Positions 25,456 through 32,483 of a stretch of DNA of 32,483 bases are shown here, piece by piece. The stretch comes from Gemmatimonadaceae bacterium (lineage in GTDB: Bacteria; Gemmatimonadota; Gemmatimonadetes; Gemmatimonadales; Gemmatimonadaceae): assembly GCA_017881545.1 (NCBI GenBank), contig JADGQU010000001.1, positions 1 to 32,483 of the forward strand, given 5' to 3'. The position numbers and the translations under genes are program-made. Positions within the stretch are counted from its first letter, which is position 1. Each line of letters begins with the position of its first letter. Under the pieces are notes generated by a model. It made no database searches, had not been told where the DNA came from, and was given only the letters and a program-made list of their open reading frames with translations.

Positions 25456-27059
25456 CCTGAATGAAAGCAGACGACGGCAGCGGACGACACATCGGGAAGT
25501 CGAAGCAGCGATTCACGGATCGGCTCGCTCACGTCTCCGTCGACTGACACGGCGGCAAGTGCCTGGCCTCCCTGAGCCAGACGTGCCTGATGGTATTCGG
25601 CGATGTTGACGCCGGCTTCGCCGAGCAGCGTCCCCACACGGCCAATCACGCCTGGAACATCGTTATTGGTAAGAATCAGCAGCGTGTCCCGCGGTTGAAT
25701 GTCCACGTGGAATGCCCCGATCCGTGTGAAACGCGCCGCCGCGCCAGGTTGTGCTGTGCCAGCAACCGCGATTTCCTGCATGCCGCCGCTCAATCTCACT
25801 TCGACTGCGTAGGGATTACCCTGGATCGGAGTCTCCGTGGTCGAAAGATCTATTCCGCGAGTCTCCGCCATTGCACGAGCATTGATGAGATTGAGGCGCT
25901 CCTGTTCAACCGTGCCTTCCAGCAGCCCGCGCGCAGCCGATGCAAGCAGCGCGCTCTTGGCGGCGCTCAACGCCGAGCCAGAACGCACATCAATCCGTTG
26001 GACCGCGCGCGTGCCTTGCGTTGCGAGTATGGCTCTTCCAACCGCGGCCGCGCGGCGTGCAAGTGTCAGCGCCGGTTCGACTTCCGACCACTGTCCACCG
26101 ACGTCAGCAACATTTATGGAACGCGAGAGCTCCCCACTAATGAGCGCGTCACGCACTGCCACGCAAACGTCGACCGCAACGTTGCGCTGGGCTTCCGTTG
26201 TGGATGCGCCGATGTGCGGAGTAAGCAGCACGTTCGGAAGTGTCCGCAGAGGATGGTCCGCGGCCAGGGGCTCCTTTTCGTAGGCGTCGACGACTGCCCC
26301 AAGGAGATGCTTGTTGCCCAACGCTTCCAGCAAAGCCTTTTCATCGACGATTCCGCCGCGAGCCATGTTCACCACAATGGATTGCCGAGGAAGCCGTGCG
26401 ATCTCCCGCTTGCCGATCATCGCCCTGGTTTCATCAGTCAGGGGTGTATGAACAGTGAGAATATCTGACTGCTCGAGCAGGGCATCTAGCGACTGCAACT
26501 CCTGAACGCGTAATGACTCGAAGCGGGACTGGGCGATGTACGGATCATAGGCGACAACGTTCATTCCGAACGCCCGGGCACGCGTCGCCACCTCGCCCCC
26601 AATCCGACCGAGGCCGACGATTCCAAGCGTCCTGCCTTTCAGCTCGGATCCCAGCAAGGCCGACCGCTCCCATTTGCCCGCGTGCATCGAGGTATCCGCC
26701 CGCGGGATGTGCCGAAGCAGGGAGATGACTGTTCCAAAGAACAGCTCGACGACGGCGATCGTGTTGCCGGCCGGTGCGTTGATGACCGCGACACCCAGAG
26801 CGGTCGCAGTGTCGAGGGCGATGTTGTCGACTCCGACACCGGCCCGTCCAACTACCTTGAGCTTCCGGGCCTTCTCCAGTAGCTCCGCCGTAATCTTAGT
26901 GGCGCTGCGACCCACGATCGCGTCATAGTCGGCGATCCTGGCAAGCAGTTCATCCTTGGGTAGCGTCGGCACTTCGTCGACGACGATCCTCGGCTCGGCC
27001 GAAAGGAGCGCGACACCTTCGGCGTCGATCTCATCGGTGACGAGAACGCGATAAGTCAC
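25452..27059 (-). CDS. serA: D-3-phosphoglycerate dehydrogenase (ASB + ACT domains)
   Basis: Likely GTG start at 27059: VTYRVLVTDEID...GRAGVGVDNIALDTATALGVAVINAPAGNT...LGIVGLGRIGGEVATRARAFGMNVVAYDPY...; C-terminal ACT domain (LLILTNNDVPGVIGRVGTLLGEAGVNIAEYHQAR). Confidence 0.95.
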   Translation of the reverse strand: MTYRVLVTDEIDAEGVALLSAEPRIVVDEVPTLPKDELLARIADYDAIVGRSATKITAELLEKARKLKVVGRAGVGVDNIALDTATALGVAVINAPAGNTIAVVELFFGTVISLLRHIPRADTSMHAGKWERSALLGSELKGRTLGIVGLGRIGGEVATRARAFGMNVVAYDPYIAQSRFESLRVQELQSLDALLEQSDILTVHTPLTDETRAMIGKREIARLPRQSIVVNMARGGIVDEKALLEALGNKHLLGAVVDAYEKEPLAADHPLRTLPNVLLTPHIGASTTEAQRNVAVDVCVAVRDALISGELSRSINVADVGGQWSEVEPALTLARRAAAVGRAILATQGTRAVQRIDVRSGSALSAAKSALLASAARGLLEGTVEQERLNLINARAMAETRGIDLSTTETPIQGNPYAVEVRLSGGMQEIAVAGTAQPGAAARFTRIGAFHVDIQPRDTLLILTNNDVPGVIGRVGTLLGEAGVNIAEYHQARLAQGGQALAAVSVDGDVSEPIRESLLRLPDVSSAAVVCFHSG

Positions 27060-27155
27060 TGTTGGTGAGCCGGGTTTGAGCTGGTCGCTGAGGAGAGTGG
27101 AACGAACGTGCAATATCGCTAGCCCGGGCTCATGCCCACAAGCGACGGGAGTGGC

Positions 27156-27503
27156 TCACCGCCCCAACCAGCTTTTCCACGTAGCCTCGTCCGCACCGAT
27201 GACGACCTGGTTTGCATTACGGACGAGTGGCAGCCGAAGCAATAGCGGCTCTTCGGATAGTTTCTCCAGCCAGCGTTCGTCCGAAAGTTGCGCGTACTGA
27301 AGACCAAGGTCGCCAAAACGCTTGGAGGCTCGATCAACGAGTGCCGCCACGCCAAATTTCTGGGCGAACCGGCGAAGCTCGCCGAGGGACGCAGGGCGCT
27401 CCAGGAGATCGACGAAGTGAGTTTTGACCCTGCGCTCCGAGAAGAAGCGAAGAGCCTTGCGGGTATCTGCACTCTTCTTGACTCCAAAGATCTGTACTTC
27501 CAA
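27156..27503 (-). CDS. ArsC/Spx-like thioredoxin-fold protein lacking cysteine
   Basis: MEVQIFGVKKSADTRKALRFFSERRVKTHFVDLLERPASLGELRRFAQKFG...LLLRLPLVRNANQVVIGADEATWKSWL; the ArsC fold pattern is intact, with no Cys in the sequence. Confidence 0.8.
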   Translation of the reverse strand: MEVQIFGVKKSADTRKALRFFSERRVKTHFVDLLERPASLGELRRFAQKFGVAALVDRASKRFGDLGLQYAQLSDERWLEKLSEEPLLLRLPLVRNANQVVIGADEATWKSWLGR

Positions 27504-27567
27504 CGTGTGGCCCTGTCTTGTTAGCGGAGAATTTGATTGATAAGCCCCGACCTGGTACCGCCGATCA

Positions 27568-28590
27568 GTGCAGCGTGAAATAATCTATTCGCCCGCCTGG
27601 TGGATTCCCGGCGGTCACCTGCAGACGTTGTGGGGAAAGCTGTTCAGGCGTCAGCTGCCAGCTCCGACTGTCCTCGAGCGCTGGGAGATGCCAGATGGAG
27701 ACTTCCTGGAGCTGCACCGTTTGTCCGCGGCGGCGGGGGCACCTCGTCTCTTGTTGCTGCATGGTCTCGAGGGGACCGTCCGTTCGCACTACGCGCAAGG
27801 TCTGCTGAATGAAGCAGCCCGGCGTGGGTGGGGTGCCGATCTTCTGATCTTCCGGTCGTGCGGCTCGGAACCGAATCGAACCCGCAGATTCTACCACTCA
27901 GGCGAAACAACCGACACCGCGTTCGTCCTCGACAGAATTTCGCGCGAGCATCCGTCATCTCTTCTCGCCATCGCCGGGGTCTCGCTCGGCGGCAATGTAT
28001 TGCTCAAGTTTCTCGGAGAACGAGGCAGCGATCTGCCTCCTCGCCTGAAAGCTGCTGCCGCTATTTCGGTCCCGTTCGACCTGTCTCGTTCCTCCACCCG
28101 GATCAATCGTGGGTTTTCGCGATTCTACCAGAAGTTTTTCCTGAATTCGCTGCGCCGGAAGGCACAGGAAAAGGCCCGCCGGTTCCCTGATCTCGCTCCC
28201 GCGGATAAGATCTCCGGACTACGAACGCTCGAGGACTTCGACAATCTGATCACTGGCCCGTTGCATGGATTCCGGAACGCGCAGGACTACTATGAGCGCT
28301 CTAGCTCACTCCCGCGGCTGGAGCATATTAGACTCACAACGCTACTATTAAGCGCGGTCGACGACCCTATGCTGCCGCCGGAGGTACTCGACGAAGTCCG
28401 GGATGTAGCGCGCCGGAATCCGAAGCTGCACCTGGAATTCGTGGAGAAGGGCGGTCACGCCGGTTTTATAGCTGGCTCGTTGCCGTGGCGTCCATTTTAT
28501 TATGCGGAGTATCGCGTTGGAGAATTCTTCGCCGAACGGTTCCAAAATGCTTCGGCGCCTCGGCAACCAGTCACACGGGAGAGTCGGTAA
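27568..28590 (+). CDS. YheT-family alpha/beta hydrolase
   Basis: SPAWWIPGGHLQTLWGKLFRR, LLLHGLEGTVRSHYAQGL, VSLGGNVLLKFLGE, GHAGFIAG. Confidence 0.93.
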   Translation: MQREIIYSPAWWIPGGHLQTLWGKLFRRQLPAPTVLERWEMPDGDFLELHRLSAAAGAPRLLLLHGLEGTVRSHYAQGLLNEAARRGWGADLLIFRSCGSEPNRTRRFYHSGETTDTAFVLDRISREHPSSLLAIAGVSLGGNVLLKFLGERGSDLPPRLKAAAAISVPFDLSRSSTRINRGFSRFYQKFFLNSLRRKAQEKARRFPDLAPADKISGLRTLEDFDNLITGPLHGFRNAQDYYERSSSLPRLEHIRLTTLLLSAVDDPMLPPEVLDEVRDVARRNPKLHLEFVEKGGHAGFIAGSLPWRPFYYAEYRVGEFFAERFQNASAPRQPVTRESR

Positions 28591-28591
28591 C

Positions 28592-29500
28592 ATGCGTGTA
28601 CAACCGGCAGTAATCAGACTCGGTCTAATCCTCGCGCTCACGGGTACGGCGTGCACGACCAACAAAATGGTTCCCGCGTCCGATGCTCACACTGATCACA
28701 CGGCGCCATCATTCCCCGTGGCCGCAGCAAGTGCATCCAACGACCTGCGCCTGCCCGCTGATGCCTCTGGAGCGCCTGCCCGCCTGGCTGCTTCCCCCCG
28801 GCACGGGGAGTTTGTCACAATCCGCACTGGTGGTACGGATAGCGTCCGCGCCTGGGTGGTATATCCCGAGCGGAGCACCAAGGCTCCTGTGGTCGTGGTC
28901 GTTCACGAGATCTTCGGGCTGTCGTCCTGGATCCGCGGCGTCGCGGATCAGCTCGCGGCCGATGGCTTTATTGCGATCGCGCCGGACCTGCTGACGATGA
29001 AGAATCTTCCCGATGGTCCTGATAGCGTTGTTGGACCGCTGGCCACCGCCGCAATTCGAACTCTCGATGCCGCCTGGGTTCAAAAACAGCTGGACGCCGT
29101 TGGCCAGTACGGAATGTCGTTGCCGGCGGCCCAGCAAAAATACGGGATCGTCGGTTTCTGCTGGGGTGGCGGTGTCTCCTTTGCGCACGCGGCTCATGCA
29201 TCGGGCCTTGGCGCATCGGTCGTCTATTATGGCGTCGCTCCAAAGGCGGAAGATTTGCCTTCGGTTCGCGCTCCTGTTTTGGGATTGTACGGCGGGAACG
29301 ACGCTCGCGTAGATGCTACCATACCACCGGCTGACACCGCCCTTCGTGCTCTCGGCCGAACCTACACTTACAGCATTTATCCTGGTGCAGGCCACGGATT
29401 CCTGCGGCAACAGACCGGGATGGATGGAGCCAACATGGCGGCGACACGCGCGGCGTGGCCGGCAACCATAGCCTGGTTCAGAAAGTATCTGGGATCCTGA
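28592..29500 (+). CDS. Dienelactone hydrolase family lipoprotein
   Basis: Start 28592 with lipobox (LTGTAC); VVVVHEIFGLSSWIRGVADQLAADGFIAIAPDLL, IVGFCWGGGVSFAHA (Cys nucleophile), GAGHGFLRQ. Confidence 0.9.
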   Translation: MRVQPAVIRLGLILALTGTACTTNKMVPASDAHTDHTAPSFPVAAASASNDLRLPADASGAPARLAASPRHGEFVTIRTGGTDSVRAWVVYPERSTKAPVVVVVHEIFGLSSWIRGVADQLAADGFIAIAPDLLTMKNLPDGPDSVVGPLATAAIRTLDAAWVQKQLDAVGQYGMSLPAAQQKYGIVGFCWGGGVSFAHAAHASGLGASVVYYGVAPKAEDLPSVRAPVLGLYGGNDARVDATIPPADTALRALGRTYTYSIYPGAGHGFLRQQTGMDGANMAATRAAWPATIAWFRKYLGS

Positions 29501-30084
29501 GTAGGGCGCAGAGAGTCGATCTTGATTCCAGACACCTTATCGAGCTTGTGGCAATTCTTCCCATAGTCTTCCTCACCGCCTTTATCGGCGGACTGATGCT
29601 GGCAGTGTTCGCAATGCTGAACGGCGTGGGGGTCGCACGCCGAAACCTCGCGCGAGCGCCTTCCGCATTCTTCAACCTTCCGGCGGTAGCCGCTTTTGCG
29701 GTCGGCTTCGGTGCCGCCGGGTACCCAATTGCAACCCGTACGCGACTGCCGACGTGGGGCATCCTGCTGATTGCGATAGGGGCTGGAGGACTCGCGATCA
29801 GCGGAATGATTACGCTTCTCGCCCAGTGGGCCTTCCGCGGATTTTCGGCTGCTTCGGCCGGCGATGAGGAGGAGATTCAGGGCCAGCTTGCTGTCGTTAC
29901 GCGAGAGATCACGGCTTCCATTCCGGGTGAAATCTCTTACGGGTCTGTTGGCAAGGAGATGAGAGTTCCTGCCCGGGGTCTGAGCACGAAGTCGCTGGCC
30001 ATTGGCACCGACGTCGTTATCGACCGCATCGAAGACGGAGTGGCGTTCGTCGAGGAATGGGCGGTAGTCGAACAGCGCCTCTAG
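29455..30084 (+). CDS. Membrane protein with C-terminal NfeD-like (OB-fold) domain; start uncertain
   Basis: Three predicted TM segments followed by GQLAVVTREITASIPGEISYGSVGKEMRVPARG...IAIGTDVVIDRIEDGVAFVEEW-like OB segment. The first 46 nt overlap the DLH gene, so the true start may be downstream. Confidence 0.6.
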   Translation: MAGNHSLVQKVSGILSRAQRVDLDSRHLIELVAILPIVFLTAFIGGLMLAVFAMLNGVGVARRNLARAPSAFFNLPAVAAFAVGFGAAGYPIATRTRLPTWGILLIAIGAGGLAISGMITLLAQWAFRGFSAASAGDEEEIQGQLAVVTREITASIPGEISYGSVGKEMRVPARGLSTKSLAIGTDVVIDRIEDGVAFVEEWAVVEQRL

Positions 30085-30380
30085 GTTCCTCGACCCTTCG
30101 AGCCACGCGCGTACAGCATGAGCCAGTCCGGCCAATTGCCGCTTAACTCGAAAAAATCATCGAAATAGGTCAGACCGCTTTCCTCGAGATCCTGGATCAG
30201 ATCCGGAAGCATGTCGTCTGATGGCAGCGGTCCGAGCGCGATGAGGCCGTCCTCAACCCGGAATTCGTCGTCCGTGAGGTTGTACCGCTCGTCAATCGCC
30301 CGGCGAGTCAATCCGGCGCGTTCGAATGCGCTTTGACGAATGAGAACTACGGCACGGCCGTGAGAAAGCTCGAGAGGCAT
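30081..30380 (-). CDS. Hypothetical small acidic protein
   Basis: 99 aa ORF in the gap between two confident genes, no overlapping alternative: MPLELSHGRAVVLIRQSAFERAGLTRRAIDERYNLTDDEFRVEDGLIALGPLPSDDMLPDLIQDLEESGLTYFDDFFEL... Confidence 0.6.
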   Translation of the reverse strand: MPLELSHGRAVVLIRQSAFERAGLTRRAIDERYNLTDDEFRVEDGLIALGPLPSDDMLPDLIQDLEESGLTYFDDFFELSGNWPDWLMLYARGSKGRGT

Positions 30381-30435
30381 GAATTAATTTCGAGAGGAAA
30401 CCGACGAGAACCAGGGCTCTCTTTATCTTTAATGT

Positions 30436-32367
30436 ATGTCGCAATTGCCGGGCTTCGAAACAGAGTTTGACGTTGTAGTCATAGGCGCCGGCCACGCGGG
30501 AACAGAGGCGGCGGTCGCGGCGGCGCGCCTTGGCGCTCGAGTCGGATTGATCACGAGTGCGCTGGAGACGATCGGTCAGATGTCATGCAATCCAGCGATT
30601 GGCGGTGTTGCCAAAGGTACGGTCGTGCGCGAAGTCGACGCGTTGGGAGGAATCATGGGGAGAGCTACCGATCTCGCCATGATCCAGTTTCGGATGTTGA
30701 ACCGCAGCAAAGGACCCGCTGTCTGGGCTCCGCGTGCGCAGTGCGATCGTGGACTCTACCGCCGCGCGGTAAGGACGCTCCTGGAGGAACAGACAAGACT
30801 TCAGACCGTGCAGGGCACTGTCGGCCGGCTCCTTCTCACGCAGGACGAACGCCGCGTACTCGGCGTCGAGACCATGGAGGGGAGGCGCTTCGGCGCCAAG
30901 AGCGTGGTGATTACCACGGGAACTTTCCTGCACGGCCGGATCCATATCGGCACCGAGACTCGCATTTCCGGGGGGCGAGCCGGCGATGCTGCCACCACCC
31001 ACCTTGCCGAACAGCTCGAGCAAGCTGGTCTTACGGTTGCGCGCTTCAAGACGGGAACACCGCCACGTATCGATGGCCGATCCGTCGACTACTCCGCTCT
31101 CGAGATCCAGGAGAGCGAGATAGAGCAGTTCGACTATTCGTGGTCACACTTCTGGGGTGCCAGGCGCAGCGATGGCGCCGCTACCAGGCATCCCGCTCAG
31201 ATGGCGTGCTGGATCACGTATCTCGAAGGGGAAGGCAAGAGGATCATCAAGGACAACATCGGGAAGTCCGCGATGTACGGCGGTGCCATCTCCTCGCGCG
31301 GCCCACGGTACTGTCCTTCGGTCGAGGATAAGATCGTAAAGTTTCCAGACGCGGAGAGACACCAGATTTTCCTCGAACCCGAGGGGCACGATACGTCGGA
31401 GCTTTACGTCAACGGACTGTCTACTTCACTGCCGGCGTCCGTGCAGCTCGAGATTCTACGATCTATCGGCGGGCTGGCGGATGTAAGGATGAATCGCGCG
31501 GGCTACGCCATCGAGTACGACTACTATCCGCCGACACAACTGGACTCATCGCTGCAGGTCAAGGCCATCCCGGGCCTCTACTTCGCTGGACAGATAAACG
31601 GAACGACCGGCTACGAGGAAGCTGCGGGACAGGGCGTGGTCGCGGGCCTCAACGCTGCTCTCGCGATCCAACAGAAACCACCCATCGTGCTGGGTCGAGA
31701 GACATCGTACATCGGAGTGCTGGTCGATGACCTCGTCACCCGCGGGGTGGATGAGCCATACAGGCTCTTCACGTCTCGCTCGGAGTTCAGACTTACCGTG
31801 CGCCAGGACAACGCGCTCAGGCGGCTAGGTCCGATTGGTATGCGGCTTGGCATCTATTCGGAGCCCGAAGACACAATCATCAAGGCGCGATTGCAGGACG
31901 AAGACTCCGCCCTCCGACTTGCCGAAGCGACGAGCATTCGACCTGACCAGGCAGCTCCGATTCTATCTGGTGCCGGTAGTGCACCACTCTCTCACGCTGT
32001 GAGAATAGTGGAAGTAGCAAGACGTCAGGAAATTCCACTCGACACTCTCTTCCACGCAGTAGGACTGGGAGCGGAACTTGATAGCGAGGCGCTCGTCACG
32101 GCAGATCTCGAGATCAAGTACGCGGGGTACTTCGAGCGCGAGCGAGTGCAGGCGGAGCGGATGCGTAGAATGGGAGATTTCTCTCTCGACCCCGAGCTGG
32201 ATTACGGCGATATGCGCTCGTTGTCGTTCGAGGCGCGTCAGAAACTCTCGACTCTCAGGCCCCGCTCGCTCGCTCAGGCGTCGCGAATTCCGGGTGTAAG
32301 TCCCAGCGATTTACAGAACCTCGTGATCGAGATTGAGCGACGCCGGCGCCTGGCTGCTACGCCGTAG
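30436..32367 (+). CDS. mnmG: tRNA uridine-5-carboxymethylaminomethyl modification enzyme
   Basis: DVVVIGAGHAGTEAAVAAARLGARVGLIT, MSCNPAIGGVAKGTVVREVDALGG, APRAQCDRGLYRRAV, GLYFAGQINGTTGYEEAAGQGVVAGLNAAL. Confidence 0.97.
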   Translation: MSQLPGFETEFDVVVIGAGHAGTEAAVAAARLGARVGLITSALETIGQMSCNPAIGGVAKGTVVREVDALGGIMGRATDLAMIQFRMLNRSKGPAVWAPRAQCDRGLYRRAVRTLLEEQTRLQTVQGTVGRLLLTQDERRVLGVETMEGRRFGAKSVVITTGTFLHGRIHIGTETRISGGRAGDAATTHLAEQLEQAGLTVARFKTGTPPRIDGRSVDYSALEIQESEIEQFDYSWSHFWGARRSDGAATRHPAQMACWITYLEGEGKRIIKDNIGKSAMYGGAISSRGPRYCPSVEDKIVKFPDAERHQIFLEPEGHDTSELYVNGLSTSLPASVQLEILRSIGGLADVRMNRAGYAIEYDYYPPTQLDSSLQVKAIPGLYFAGQINGTTGYEEAAGQGVVAGLNAALAIQQKPPIVLGRETSYIGVLVDDLVTRGVDEPYRLFTSRSEFRLTVRQDNALRRLGPIGMRLGIYSEPEDTIIKARLQDEDSALRLAEATSIRPDQAAPILSGAGSAPLSHAVRIVEVARRQEIPLDTLFHAVGLGAELDSEALVTADLEIKYAGYFERERVQAERMRRMGDFSLDPELDYGDMRSLSFEARQKLSTLRPRSLAQASRIPGVSPSDLQNLVIEIERRRRLAATP

Positions 32368-32483
32368 CAGTAGCCCGAGCCGAGCTCCACTCGATAACCA
32401 GCACCGCCACCGCGATGAGAACGCCGCCAAGGAGTGTTGCCGCTCCGAACTGATTGCCGAGCACCAGCGCGCCAAGAAGCGCT
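32357..32483 (-). CDS. EamA/DMT-family transporter, C-terminal fragment (runs off window)
   Basis: Manual reverse translation: ...ALLGALVLGNQFGAATLLGGVLIAVAVLVIEWSSARATATA*. The terminal TM pattern is typical of EamA proteins. Convergent 11-bp overlap with mnmG. Confidence 0.65.
   Translation of the reverse strand, partial: ALLGALVLGNQFGAATLLGGVLIAVAVLVIEWSSARATATA

Noticed and set aside
25590-26468. 292-aa plus-strand ORF opposite serA
   Set aside because: Antisense shadow of a confident serA coding frame.
28709-29410. 233-aa minus-strand ORF opposite the dienelactone hydrolase
   Set aside because: Antisense shadow ORF of a confident hydrolase.

Overview
A GC-rich bacterial chromosomal segment, mostly housekeeping genes. 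Gene content suggests a Gemmatimonadota-like organism, but this is inference only. Read left to right it contains: a left-truncated M28 peptidase (-); an Smr-like protein preceded by a relic of an alkaline-phosphatase gene; a lipoprotein whose signal peptide is built on a 9-bp tandem repeat; arginine genes argCBD (-) divergent from argR-argG-argH (+), with ArgR-operator-like palindromes; a beta-barrel protein; a small MerR-like/AT-hook-like protein whose start codon lies in a perfect inverted repeat; a cold-shock protein; ispG; a minus-strand operon of a degenerate BY-kinase-like protein, free-Met-(R)-sulfoxide reductase and an HD (p)ppGpp-hydrolase-like protein; a blue-copper lipoprotein; a HisA-like isomerase; an active/inactive M16 peptidase pair; murB; a serine-biosynthesis operon (serA, FAD-linked oxidase, serB, class-V aminotransferase, ABC-F) joined by 4-bp overlaps; a Cys-less ArsC-like protein; YheT-like and dienelactone hydrolases; an NfeD-like membrane protein; mnmG; and the C-terminus of an EamA-type transporter. 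No tRNA, rRNA, CRISPR array or transposase was recognised. No clearly new multi-gene defence or mobile system is evident. The best second-look items are the serA/FAD-oxidase coupling, the palindrome-embedded MerR-like gene, the pseudo-BY-kinase and the regulatory palindromes.
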